NCBI GenBank assembly: GCA_922989275.2
Contig: OV277868.1
Coordinates: 22,812,291 to 22,876,290, forward strand
DNA length: 64,000 nt
Direction: 5' to 3'
From: Gari tellinella
Lineage: Eukaryota; Mollusca; Bivalvia; Cardiida; Psammobiidae
In this document: piece by piece, positions 1 to 8,529 of the stretch
Layout: each line of letters starts with the position of its first letter
Numbering within the stretch: the stretch's first letter is position 1
The notes under the pieces: generated by a model
Databases searched by the model: none
The model's input: the letters and a program-made list of their open reading frames with translations, nothing else
Told to the model about the DNA's origin: nothing
Translations under genes and position numbers: made by a program

Positions 1-82
1 ACGGACGAACGACGGACGAACGACGACGGACAGAGGACGATCAAAATAGCTCACCTTGGCACTACGTGCCAGGTGAGCTAAA
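1..82. repeat. End of a bivalve-type GACGGACGAC tract with terminal hairpin
   Basis: A run of GACGGACGAAC-like units (1-40) leads into a perfect small inverted repeat at 48-79 (AGCTCACCT ... AGGTGAGCT around GGCACTACGTGCC). The same order, GACGAC-rich tract then a GGCACTACGTG motif, ends the tandem array at 19205-19318. This is therefore probably the tail of a second array lying left of the window. Confidence 0.6.
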
Positions 83-195
83 AAGGCTATGGGGTAAAAG
101 TACGATTCGTAAAATTGCTCTTTTAAAATGCAAATTTGGAAATCTTAGGATTTTTTATGTCAACTTATGGCAGCCCTGCATAATAGGTCTTCCAC

Positions 196-415
196 TGCCA
201 ACGTCGCCAAAAGGCGAATTTGCAATCAATTTGGATCCTGATCAGACGCGGCGTCTAGTCAGGATCCAAACTGTTCAAATGAAACCATATCGATGTGTTT
301 TAAGTCACACTACATTGAATCTTCTTTGAAACGATCTTGGAAACAACAAAATTGAAGCAGACGACAATGAAACGGTGAAGGGGTAAAACTCTCGAGGATA
401 ATTTGTCGCTGTAAG
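196..415 (-). mobile_element. Degenerate family C MITE
   Basis: The hairpin core at about 218-282 is shortened (TGATCAGACGCGGCGTCTAGTCA). To its right come TTTGAAACGATCTTGG and GAAGCAGACGACAATGA, the usual right-flank blocks of a minus-orientation C element. Both TTAA ends are worn. Confidence 0.6.
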
Positions 416-450
416 AGTTAAGTTAACCTTTTCCTCGCAGCTGGCGAGTT

Positions 451-634
451 CAAATAGTTTGGAGCCAGATCAGACGCCGGGTAACCCGGCGTCTGATCTG
501 GCTCTAAACTGTTTGCCACCAAGATAAACATGAAATATCAGAATTGTCCAAAAGTTGTTCTTTTCTACGTTTTAGTGATTTGCGTTTGCGTACGTTTGCG
601 TTTAAACGGGAAAAAATAACAGATTCTCCACTGG
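451..634 (-). mobile_element. Family A MITE, truncated at the left
   Basis: Begins inside the hairpin left arm (CAAATAGTTTGGAGCC) and runs to the right TIR, which ends CTCCACTGG instead of CCACTG. The whole left half outside the hairpin is missing, so the break lies at the hairpin edge. Confidence 0.85.
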
Positions 635-734
635 ATCAATACAGTTGTGCTTCAGCCAAAACATCAATGATATGAATTTTAGCATAATCTTTCAGTCAAG
701 AAATTTAATCAGTTGATAATATGTCTGTAGAAAG

Positions 735-1007
735 GATAACCCTTATAACGCTGATCGTGACTGTGCTGATGTTTGCAAACAGTTTGGATCCATATCAGAC
801 GCCGCGTGACTCGGCGTCTGATCTGGATCTAAACTGTTTGCAAATGGTACCAAGTCAGGCTGATCATTATAATGGCTAGAAAGTTCATATTCAACTTTTC
901 TTCAGATCACAAACCATTAAAACTACTTTTGATCTTTTTTCGCAGACGATATATTTGAAGCAGACGACAATTAAGTGTGATAAAAGTTAAAACGGGGACG
1001 GTTAAAT
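735..1007 (-). mobile_element. Family C MITE
   Basis: Hairpin at 776-840 with TCGGCGTCTGATCTGGATC on the right arm, followed by CGCAGACGATATATTTGAAG and CAGACGACAATTAAG. The outer ends (AGGATAACCC on the left, GACGGTTAAA on the right) are diverged TTAACCC-type ends. Confidence 0.65.
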
Positions 1008-1054
1008 TCGGCGTAGAAAGGGTTAAATTTTTTCATCCGAAAGACAGGGGACAG

Positions 1055-1122
1055 GGGCGGGGGCATAGGGTCGAACCAGCGACCACTGTGTTAAAAAGCG
1101 AACAGATAAGCCACAGAGGATC
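1055..1122 (-). repeat. tRNA-like (SINE head) sequence
   Basis: Read on the minus strand there is an A-box-like TGGCTTATCTG (1102-1112) and, about 25 bases on, a B-box-like GGTTCGACCCT (1068-1078). The acceptor stem does not pair convincingly, so this is more likely a tRNA-derived SINE remnant than a tRNA gene. Confidence 0.35.
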
Positions 1123-1131
1123 ATGTTTGTT

Positions 1132-1235
1132 AAGGTAGTACGCCTTTAGTGAGATCCGGCATAGAGCGGTAGTGACGTCAGTTGACAAAAATGCCCGATC
1201 GCTCTATGGATCTCATTTGTAGCGAACTACCTTAA
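1132..1235. repeat. Long imperfect inverted repeat
   Basis: AAGGTAGTACGC with TGAGATCCGGCATAGAGCG on the left mirrors CGCTCTATGGATCTCAT with GAACTACCTT on the right, around a spacer containing TGACGTCA-like sequence. It looks like a small fold-back element. No second copy is seen here. Confidence 0.55.
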
Positions 1236-1259
1236 ATGTTAAATATCAATATGTACGTA

Positions 1260-1546
1260 CAGTGGGAATCTGTTATTCTTTCCCAATAAACGCGTTTACG
1301 CTAAAACTATTAGTTGCAGTGCAAACAGTTTGGAGCCAGATCAGACGCCGGGTAACCCGGCGTCTGATCAGGCTCCAAACTGTTTGCCAACAAGATAAAC
1401 AAGAATTATCAGAATTGTCCAAAAGTTGTTCTTTTCTACGTTTTAGTGATTTGCGTTTGCGTACGTTTGCGTTTAAACGGGAAAGAATAACAGATTATCC
1501 ACTTTATGACGTCACCAATGACGTCAGAATAACAGATTCTCCACTG
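1260..1546 (-). mobile_element. Family A MITE with duplicated right terminus
   Basis: Flanked by TA (1258-1259 and 1547-1548). After the first terminus (about 1499-1503, reading CCACTTTA) an extra ~42 bp follows: ATGACGTCACCAATGACGTC, then a second GATTCTCCACTG end. The same extension occurs in three other copies in the window. Confidence 0.9.
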
Positions 1547-1551
1547 TACAA

Positions 1552-1614
1552 CAGTTCGGGTCCTTATCGGGTGCCGAGTTAATCAGCGTCTGGTTTGGAT
1601 TCGAACTGTTTGTA
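1552..1614. repeat. Degenerate stand-alone hairpin of the CAAACAG type
   Basis: ACAGTTCGGGTCCTTATCGG on the left and TTGGATTCGAACTGTTTG on the right preserve the outer arms. The octamer core is largely lost. It sits directly right of the family A copy and upstream of the sulfotransferase stop codon. Confidence 0.5.
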
Positions 1615-1674
1615 AATGTAAACGCGCCAGCACGAACATTTCAGGTAAAGAACTGTCCCTATTCACATATTGTT

Positions 1675-2902
1675 CTAATTACTCCCATCTTCCTTTAAAA
1701 GATCCATGAATTGAAACTCCGATTTCCCCATTAAATCACAATCTTTGGATGTCACTTCAAAGCGATCGTTCCATTGTGTCGCAGGAATTGTCAACGTTCC
1801 GAAGTATTGGTAATCACACCACATACGAACAGTCTTCAACGCCATCCTGAAATTTAACGTTTCTTCAAACAGGCTATCGCCGACTTCTCGAATATTGTCA
1901 TCAAGCATATCGGCAAAATAGTCGTATATCAAATAATCCAGTCTGTTTCTATTTTTAAACTGATCTACCAAGTCGTCTGAAAGTGGCATCTCCGATACCT
2001 CCTCTCTTTCGGGTAGAAATAGAATACTTTTAAGCGACCAATTAAAAAGTCTCTTCATCAAAATTAAAGATTCTTCATACCTTTCATAAACAAGAACAAA
2101 ATCAAACACACCAGCAAGTTCGTTTAAGTAATCGTGAGCACTTGTATCTTGCGAACCCAGGGTATAATCGTCGTAATGTTGTTTTTGAAATCCAAAATCC
2201 CTTGCCATGGCATTCATTGTATACGATAAGCACCCTTCGTCATATTTATCGGGGTATAGAATGAGGTTTTCTAGCGGCGGGTATGGTATGTGTGTCAAAT
2301 AGGCGAAGCTGAAGAAGCGGAGGTAGTAGTGATAGGAATAGAGGAACTGTTTGTACGGATCACGTATAATAGCTATATAGACAGTGTCACTGGGCATCAG
2401 TGAAGAATACAGAGAATAGTTAAAACATGCATGGTTACACACAATGTCGAAATGAGTGCCGTGCTTTGGTGGAAGAATAGGTTCGGGCCGATCGGTTGAC
2501 TTGGTAAAGTAATGTCCACTTGAAGGTAAAACAAAGCTCAGTTTTTGCCAGTAGCCATACCGAAAAAGCATTGTTTGTACTGGCGTAGATCCGGCCATGT
2601 GGACTTTAAGAAAGGCTATATGACTCTGTTGTTGTGTATTATTTCTCAGTCTGATTTTTTCTATGAGACTTTTCTTCGCTAGTGGACGATCTTCAGATTG
2701 TTTCACAAGATTAAGTGCACCCCTTCCAACTTTTGGTGAATCGGCATATTGGTATGATAACTGTTTTCTTGGCAAGGCAAGATTATTCAATGGTCCCCAT
2801 TGGTAATACGTGTCTATGTTCCCCGGGGGTAACTCAACCTGGGAGGCGAACTTCACGAATATATCACAAACCCCCGCTGTAATGCAGAACATCACCAAAT
2901 AC
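1675..2902 (-). CDS. Galactose-3-O-sulfotransferase-like protein, large terminal exon
   Basis: About 408 codons closed by TAG. Family knowledge: Gal3ST enzymes are Golgi type II membrane proteins that transfer sulfate from PAPS to galactose on glycans or glycolipids. Counting residues from the in-frame ATG at 2922, FLKVHMAGSTPVQTML (104-119) matches the 5'-phosphosulfate-binding loop, CNHACFNY (162-169) lies where the family has its conserved NH motif, and VYIAIIRDPYKQFLYSY (181-197) matches the 3'-phosphate-binding RDP segment. Human family members are about 420 residues, so the length fits. A pyrimidine-rich tract ending in CAG (minus strand, boundary at 2903) looks like a splice acceptor, so I begin the exon at 2902; an upstream exon encoding the N-terminus would lie at higher coordinates and was not found. 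If exon 1 is non-coding, the ATG at 2892 could start it, with the short hydrophobic MFCITAGVCDIF as part of an anchor. The THKT of most members reads VHMA here, so activity is uncertain. MITEs crowd both sides. Confidence 0.85.
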
Positions 2903-2953
2903 CTGGAAATAAAAACAAACAAAATTACTTCCGGAAATTATCAATACAATAAG

Positions 2954-3103
2954 CTCCAGTGTCCAAGTTTATAAAGCGTTTGAGTTGAGTCTGAGGTTAT
3001 TCTCAAGCATTTGATGGATCAGATTTGAGCTTTTGCACAGATCTGACCAATCAAATGCTTAAGAACGATGTTCGACTCAACTCAAACGCTTCATAACCTG
3101 GAG
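2954..3103. mobile_element. Family L inverted-repeat element
   Basis: CTCCAG at one end and CTGGAG at the other bound two arms: GCGTTTGAGTTGAGTC with CAAGCATTTGATGGATCAGA, against TCTGACCAATCAAATGCTT with GACTCAACTCAAACGC. Half of a related element lies at 27758-27820. No target duplication is clear. It lies just upstream of the sulfotransferase exon, inside the presumed intron. Confidence 0.65.
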
Positions 3104-3106
3104 ATT

Positions 3107-3182
3107 ATTATTATTATTATACCAGATTTATATAGTGCTCTTTTCACACAGGGGTAGTGCGTTCAAAAGCGCTTCACATGAA
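3107..3182 (+). repeat. Repeat fragment with a TTTATATAGTGCTC motif
   Basis: A short (TTA)n run leads into ACCAGATTTATATAGTGCTC and GCGTTCAAAAGCGCTTCACA. I recall this motif pair from dispersed repeats of marine invertebrates. It is short and probably the end of a retroelement. Confidence 0.4.
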
Positions 3183-3204
3183 ATTACATAAATGTACCTA
3201 CAAA

Positions 3205-3460
3205 GCGAGAAAAGATAAAATAACTACAATAAGATCTAAAATAAACACGAATAAACATACACAAGACAACCCCAAAATGGCGATCACATTACTCCTATCA
3301 ATCAGCAATGAAGCGACCGGCTTCTGATTGTCGACTGATAGAAACAATAGTAGAGCGCCCAATGCAGGCCACCAAGAAAAAACAAATAACTACAATTATA
3401 TCTAAAATAAACATGAATAAACATACGAAAGAAGCCCCCAAAATAGCGATCACTCTTCAT
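3205..3460. repeat. Direct repeat of about 75-80 bp, two copies
   Basis: AATAACTACAATAAGATCTA through CCCCAAAATGGCGATCAC (about 3219-3290) recurs, diverged, as AATAACTACAATTATATCTA through CCCCCAAAATAGCGATCAC (about 3384-3452), offset by roughly 164 bases. No protein is evident. Confidence 0.7.
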
Positions 3461-3556
3461 GCAGGCCTAATGCAATATAAAATCGGAAAATGACAGTTTG
3501 TTGACAATATGTTTTAACCATTCCCTCGCCGTAGTCACCTCAAGTCGACATAATAT

Positions 3557-3620
3557 TCATTTTGGATCCAGATAAGTCACCACGTGGTGCGGTTTGTGAT
3601 CAGGATCCAATGTGTTTGAC
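3557..3620. repeat. Degenerate stand-alone hairpin
   Basis: TTTTGGATCCAGATAAGTCA on the left mirrors TGTGATCAGGATCCAA on the right around CACGTGGTG. The right flank GTTTGACACTCGTATGAG matches the right flank of family C, so this is an old C remnant. Confidence 0.55.
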
Positions 3621-3701
3621 ACTCGTATGAGTAATATGTTAGTCTTGCTACCTTAAATAGTCGTTGTTGAGATGCTGGTAATTTAATCACTAAGTATTTT
3701 A

Positions 3702-3952
3702 CAGTGGAGAATCTGTTATTCGTTCCCAATAAACGCGTTTACGCTAAAACTATTATTAATTTTGCAGTGCAAACAGTATGGAGCCAGATCAGACGCCGGG
3801 TAACCCGGCGTCTGATCAGGCTCCAAACTGTTTGCCACCAAGATAAACAAGAATTATCAGAATTGTCCAAAAAGTTGTTCTTTTCTACGTTTTAGTGCTT
3901 TGCGTTTGCGTACGTTTGCGTTTAACGGGAAAGAATAACAGATTCTACACTG
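3702..3952 (-). mobile_element. Family A MITE, complete
   Basis: TA on both sides. The hairpin is intact, with one change, CAAACAGTATGGAGCC. A few extra bases (TTAATT) lie between the CTAAAACTATTA block and the hairpin, making the copy slightly longer than usual. The right end reads TTCTACACTG. Confidence 0.9.
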
Positions 3953-3990
3953 TAACACCAACCCGTGTTCTATGGCTCGAAAATACACTA

Positions 3991-4588
3991 CAAGTGATCC
4001 TTCCCTACAACGGCCCTCGGAACAACGACTCCTTCCTTACAACGACATTTGACGCTGTTCCCAAGAAAATTATTCCAAATGCTTGCACTGATGCATTATC
4101 GTCTACTTAAAATTGTTGTCTGCTTTTTTTCTTACTTAAATGACATTTTGGTAGAAATAAACATAATGACGAGTGACAAACAGATTGAATCCAGATCAGA
4201 TACCGCGTTACGCGGCGTCTGATCTGGATTCAAGCTGTTTGCAAAATGTAAGCCAAGTTCCCTCACTGTAACGACTCCCCCTGAAAAACGCACACAATAT
4301 TTGTCTCCCATTGGATGTCGTTGTAGCAGTGGAGAATCTGTTATTCTTTCCCGTTTAAACGCAAACGTACGCAAACGCAAAGCACTAAAACGTAGAAAAG
4401 AACAACTTTTGGACAATTCTGATAATTCTTGTTTATCTTGGTGGCAAACATTTTGGAGCCTGATCAGACGCCGGATTACCCGGCGTCTGATCTGGCTCCA
4501 AACTGTTTGCACTGCAAATATTAGTTTTAGCGTAAATGCGTTTATTGGGAAAGAATAACATTTTCTCCACTGTAGAGAGGGAAGACTG
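3991..4588 (+). mobile_element. Family B MITE interrupted by a family A copy
   Basis: The left end CAAGTGATCCTTCCCTACAA and the right end GGATGTCGTTGTAG ... TAGAGAGGGAAGACTG are family B termini, about 350 bp apart once the nested A element at 4327-4572 is removed. The internal hairpin at 4166-4231 has GAATCC arms and a GCGTTACGC centre, the standard B form. GTCTACTTAAAATTGTTGTC stands where other copies have two GTCGTCTGC motifs. Confidence 0.8.
4327..4572 (+). mobile_element. Family A MITE inserted in family B
   Basis: A 246-bp copy with full TIRs. The flanks are TAG on both sides (GTTGTAG | element | TAGAGAGG), so the duplication may be three bases here or the site contained an extra G. 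The hairpin has ATTTTGGAGCC on the left arm and an ATTACCC centre. Confidence 0.9.
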
Positions 4589-4589
4589 T

Positions 4590-4880
4590 AGTATGAATTT
4601 ATCATTTCTTACATCAACATAATGACGATTGATAAACAAATAACAGGAAGCAGAAAGCTCATTCACATGATTTATATTTAACTTGCATCAGTTTATGAAC
4701 AACCAGTTGCTTTACACATATAACGTCAGTTTTGAAATAGTTTGTTGATAATTTGAATGTAATTAAGTAAAAAAGAAAAGTTCGGTGTAGATTTTCAGAC
4801 AGATTAAATCTGTTGCAAGGTTTATTTTTTTTAACAATTTGAATTTATTAAAATTCGCTTGTCAGTTGCACGATCTTCTA
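4590..4880. other. AT-rich spacer
   Basis: No open frame, hairpin or repeat end recognised between the two family B copies. Confidence 0.6.
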
Positions 4881-5250
4881 CAGTGCTCCCTCCCTACAAC
4901 GGCCCTTTCAACAATGAATCCCTCCTTACAACTACCATAGCCGCAGTTCCCTAAACAGGACAATTATGTATTACGCTTTTAACCGCTGCAATATCGCCTG
5001 CTTAGAACTGTCGTCTGCTTTTATTTCTCAAAGTTACATATAAGTGGACATTTTGATAGAATACATATAATGACGAGTGACAAAAAGCTTGCCTCCAGAT
5101 CAGACGCTGCTTTACTAGGCGTCTGATCTTAATCAAAGCTGTTTGCAAATGTAAACAAAGTCTTTATTTTCCTTCCCTATAACGACTCCCTCCGAACAAC
5201 ACACGCGATATGTGCCTCCAATATAGTGTCCTTGTATAGAGGGAGAACTG
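4881..5250 (+). mobile_element. Family B MITE, complete
   Basis: 370 bp from CAGTGCTCCCTCCCTACAAC (TA before it) to GAGGGAGAACTG. Internal order: CCCTCCTTACAAC, GCCTGCTTAGAAC, GTCGTCTGC, TGACGAGTGAC, a worn hairpin (about 5087-5151), then TAACGACTCCCTCCGAACAA. The terminal repeats read outward as CTCCCTCCCTACAACG-like blocks, several times over, inside both ends. Confidence 0.85.
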
Positions 5251-5301
5251 TGCTTCTTTCTTACAAGGTGTATCCAAGCAGAACATGGATGTAATTTAAT
5301 A

Positions 5302-5547
5302 CAGTGGAGAATCTGTTATTCTTTCCCGTTTAAACGCAAACGTACGCAAACGCAAAGCGCTAAAACGTAGAAAAGAACAACTTTTGGACAATTCTGATAT
5401 TTCATGTTTATCTTGGTAGCAAACAGTTTGGAGCCTGATCAGACGCCGGGTTACCCGGCGTCTGATCTGGCTTCAAATTGTTTGCACTGCAAATAATAGT
5501 TTTAGCGTAAACGCGTTTATTGGGAAAGAATAACACATTCTCCACTG
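5302..5547 (+). mobile_element. Family A MITE, complete
   Basis: 246 bp with TA on both sides. Carries the TGATATTTCATG variant left of the hairpin, as do the copies at 14093, 28442, 36490 and 45602, which may mark a subfamily. Confidence 0.92.
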
Positions 5548-5603
5548 TATTGTATCACATCTTTAACTGTCTGTATGCTGCGGGCGAGCTTGTTAACTTA
5601 CAA

Positions 5604-5693
5604 ACAGTTTGTATTCAGATGAGACGCGGAGTTACTTGGCGTCTCATCTATGAGACGCCGAGTAATTAGGCGTCTCATCTGGGTCCAAACTGT
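5604..5693. repeat. Hairpin with a duplicated stem
   Basis: CAAACAGTTTGTATTCAGAT opens the arm, then GAGACGCGGAGTTACTTGGC and GTCTCATCT, then a second GAGACGCCGAGTAATTAGGC and GTCTCATCTGGGTCC, then CAAACTGTTTG. The central stem-loop is thus present twice in tandem between one pair of outer arms. The octamer is the GATGAGAC variant. Confidence 0.8.
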
Positions 5694-5841
5694 TTGACAT
5701 TCTGAAAACAATTTCTATAATAAAATGCTCATTAATTAGATTCCAAAGAATTTTTGCAAGTAACAATTACATAGCATGCAGAATTAAGGTTGTACATAAA
5801 ATATATGAAGTATAATTCAGCTTGTGTTAGCGAAACGTTAA

Positions 5842-6051
5842 TAATCCCTTCACATTCTTACCCCGAGTACAATTACTTTTTACAAACAGTTTGAATCCTG
5901 ATCAGACGCCGCGTTACGCGGCGTCTGATCAGGATCCAAACTGTTTGACACTCATCTTAATATTTCTCAACTAAAAATACCCAAAATTTAAATTAGCGAA
6001 ATGAAGCAGACGACAATTGTTTAAATAGATGACGTCACAACAGTTACGGGG
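5842..6051 (-). mobile_element. Family C2 MITE
   Basis: Bounded by TTAA (5838-5841 and 6052-6055). Contains the C2 hallmarks: a CTTACCCCGAGTACAA left block, a perfect hairpin at 5882-5948 with GCCGCGTTACGCGGC centre, GAAGCAGACGACAATTGTTT and GATGACGTCACAACAG near the right end. Confidence 0.8.
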
Positions 6052-6104
6052 TTAAACTGTTAAGATGTCTTTCCGTCCTTCTCACGCTGCTGAAGTTGTC
6101 ATTT

Positions 6105-6299
6105 TAAAACTATTTCACTTCAAACCTCTCATTGTCGTCTGCTGCAATAGTGTTGTCTGCAACATCGTTTTAAAGTAATACTAAAACGAGTGTCAACCAG
6201 TTTGAATCCTGACCAGACGCCGCGTAACGCGGCGTCTGATCAGGATCCAAACTGTTTGCACAGGTGCATTTTGACGCCATTGACAGCGTATGAGTTTAA
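6105..6299 (+). mobile_element. Family C MITE
   Basis: CATTGTCGTCTGCTGC and GTTGTCTGCAACATCGTTT precede the hairpin (6194-6259). The right part has GACGCCATTGACAGCG. The outer ends are poorly preserved. Confidence 0.7.
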
Positions 6300-6512
6300 C
6301 TCAGTCATAACTAAATTTTACCGCCTCTTTTAACCATATATTTATTTATTTATTTATCTTCAGTGTACAATACATCGATCATTACATAACACACCAATAA
6401 TCACTTAAGTACACTACCACTCTTATTAGAGTTATAAGAGACTATAAGCAAGCAACTTTCAAACAGCATATCAACTAGCATACACATAAGATAAGATAGT
6501 GTTGAAATTTAA

Positions 6513-6709
6513 CCCTTAGCCTGCCACGCACGACTATAGCTCCACATGCAAACAGTTGGATCAGGATGAGACGCCGAGTAACTCGGCGTCTCATCCGGAT
6601 CCAAGCTGTTTGACACTCGGACAACATTTTCAGCAATTTTGAGCAACTTTGAAGCACTTGAAGCAGACGAGAAATATAGCAGACGACAATTTATTTGGCG
6701 AGCTAAGGG
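6513..6709 (-). mobile_element. Family C3 MITE, complete
   Basis: 197 bp between intact TTAA duplications (6509-6512, 6710-6713). Ends are CCCTTAGCCTGCC and GAGCTAAGGG. The hairpin uses the GATGAGACGCCGAG variant with GTAACTC loop. GCAGACGACAATTTA lies at the right. Confidence 0.85.
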
Positions 6710-6974
6710 TTAATAGCAATCTGGAAGAACTATACTGAAAAAAACCACAAGTAGAATATGACCCGATACTAAAACAGATCATATGTGTCTTCTCAATACA
6801 ATTCATGACACATTAACTAAACTGAATCCAAATATCACACATATATATATATATTATTGCACCACTCATTTAGGAAAAGCAGAACAATTTCGCAGACGAA
6901 ATATTGCCTGCTAAATTTGTCAATTGCAGTTTCATACAACATTTATGTTTTTCAAGTTTTGACGAAAGAAATAT

Positions 6975-7128
6975 TGATAAAATGCCAAACAGCTTGGACC
7001 CTGATTAGACACTGCGTAACGCGGCGTCTAATAGGCATCCACACTTTTTGCAAAATTGACTTAAGTCGCAGCAGAGCTTCCCCTCTACAACAACACCCAC
7101 TGGGAGATAAATATTGTCTAAGTTGTTA
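6975..7128. mobile_element. Hairpin flanked by a family B end
   Basis: A hairpin at 6983-7053 (CCAAACAGCTTGGACCC ... GGCGTCTAATAGGCATCCAC) is followed, about 20 bases on, by CCCCTCTACAACAACACCCA and CTGGGAGATAAATATTGTC, which is the reverse complement of a family B right end. Family C-like CGCAGACGAAATATTGCCTG lies to the left. The parts belong to different families. Confidence 0.5.
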
Positions 7129-7149
7129 TCGATCAGTACCCTTGGAGTA

Positions 7150-7341
7150 CAGTGGAGAATCTGTTATTCTTTCCTGTTTAAACGCAAACGTACGCAAACG
7201 CAAAGCACTAAAACGTAGAAAAGAACAACTTTTGGACAATTCTGATAATTCTTGTTTATCTTGGTGGCAAACAGTTTGGACTGCAAATAATAGTTTTAGC
7301 GTTAACGCGTTTATTGGGAAAGAATAACTGATTCCCCACTG
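7150..7341 (+). mobile_element. Family A MITE lacking its hairpin
   Basis: 192 bp. Both TIRs are present but the sequence jumps from GGCAAACAGTTTGG straight to ACTGCAAATAATAG, removing 54 bases: all of the hairpin except the first part of its left arm. It begins copy 1 of the local segmental duplication. Confidence 0.9.
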
Positions 7342-7770
7342 TACATATGCAAACAGTTTGAATCAAGATTTGTACTTGGTTTAACTCTTTCCTCCCTGAA
7401 ACTTCAAATGGACAATCCTAGTTTCCATTTTAGTCCAGACCATTTCTGACTTTAAGGGTTGGTTTTGTCAGTGTTTTGCATTATGACAAACAGTGAAGAC
7501 CCAGATCAGAGGACTCCTTAAGGAGCCCTCTGATCTGGGTGTTCACTGTTTGCATATTCACATGAATACTGTTTGAAAAGGACGCCTATATACGGTACTA
7601 GGGTTCAAAGGGTTAGACTGTTTGACACTCGTATCGAAATGTTTTAAATCATACTACATTGAATCCCACTTTGAAACAATCTTGCAAACAACAAAATTGA
7701 AGAAGGTGACAACGAAAACAGTGAAGGGGTAAAATCTCACGAAAACATTGGAAATGAAAGGGTTAAACTA
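7342..7770 (-). mobile_element. Family C half element split by family D (duplication copy 1)
   Basis: GCAAACAGTTTGAATCAAG (7348-7366) is a hairpin left arm; family D follows; then CTGTTTGACACTCGTATCG continues the C right half with GAAGAAGGTGACAACG and a GAAAGGGTTAA end at 7756-7766. D therefore inserted into the C hairpin. Confidence 0.7.
7385..7612 (-). mobile_element. Family D MITE (duplication copy 1)
   Basis: From TTAA (7381-7384) with CTCTTTCCTCCCTGAAAC to GGGTTCAAAGGG before TTAG. Hairpin 7482-7554: GAAGACCC arms, AGATCAGA octamer, GGACTCC/GGAGCCC stem. Compared with copy 2 it lacks about 14 bases to the right of the hairpin. Confidence 0.85.
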
Positions 7771-8016
7771 CAGTGGAGAATCTGTAATTCTTTCCCGTTT
7801 AAACGCAAACGTACGCAAATGCAAAACACTAAAACGTAGAAAAGTACAACATTTGGACAATTCTGATAATTTATGTTTATCTTGGTGGCAAACAGTTTGG
7901 AGCCTGATCAGACGCCGGGTTACCCGGCGTCTGATCTGGCTCCAAACTATTTGCACTGCAAGTAATAGTTTTAGCGTAAACGCGTTTATTGGGAAAGAAT
8001 AACAGATTCTCCACTG
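7771..8016 (+). mobile_element. Family A MITE, complete
   Basis: 246 bp with TA on both sides and an intact hairpin. It is the counterpart, in duplication copy 2, of the hairpin-less copy at 7150-7341. Confidence 0.92.
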
Positions 8017-8455
8017 TACATATGCAAACAGTTTGAATCAAGATTTGAACTTGGTTTAACTCTTTCCTCCCTGAAACTTCAAATGGACAATCCTAGTTTC
8101 CATTTTAGTCAAGTCCATTTCTGATTTCAAGGGTTGGTTTTGTCAATGTTTTGCATTATGACAAACAGTGAAGACCCAGATCAGAGGACTCCTTAAGGAG
8201 CCCTCTGATCTGGGTGTTCACTGTTTACATAGGACAACTACACTTTTCACATGAATACTGTTTGAAAAGGACGCCTATATGCGGTACTAGGGTTCAAAGG
8301 GTTAGATTGTTTGACACTCGTATCGAAATGTTTTAAGTCATACTACATTGAATCCCACTTTGAAACAATCTTGCAAACAACAAAATTGAAGAAGGTGACA
8401 ACGAAAACAGTGAAGGGGTAAAATCATTGGAAATGAAAGGTTTAAACTACATTCA
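8017..8455 (-). mobile_element. Family C half element split by family D (duplication copy 2)
   Basis: Repeats 7342-7770 almost base for base, from ACATATGCAAACAGTTTGAA to GAAAGGTTTAAACTACA. It lacks about 10 bases (TCTCACGAAAA region) near the right end. Confidence 0.75.
8060..8301 (-). mobile_element. Family D MITE (duplication copy 2)
   Basis: 242 bp between TTAA (8056-8059) and TTAG. Full right part, including ACATAGGACAACTACACTTT, which is partly deleted in copy 1. Both duplicated D copies share the unusual stem pairing ACTCC with GAGCC. Confidence 0.88.
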
Positions 8456-8461
8456 GAGAGC

Positions 8462-8526
8462 AAAACAGTTTAGATCCTGATAAGATGCAAAGATACTAAG
8501 CATCTAATCTGGATCCAGCCTGTTTG
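8462..8526. repeat. Degenerate stand-alone hairpin
   Basis: AAAACAGTTTAGATCCTGAT against ATCTGGATCCAGCCTGTTTG, with a weak stem AGATGCAAAGATACTAAGCA. No family flanks recognised. Confidence 0.6.
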
Positions 8527-8529
8527 TAA

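Noticed and set aside
4132..4605. 157-residue minus-strand frame
   Set aside because: It spans the nested A and B elements from flank to flank; no protein family is recognised.
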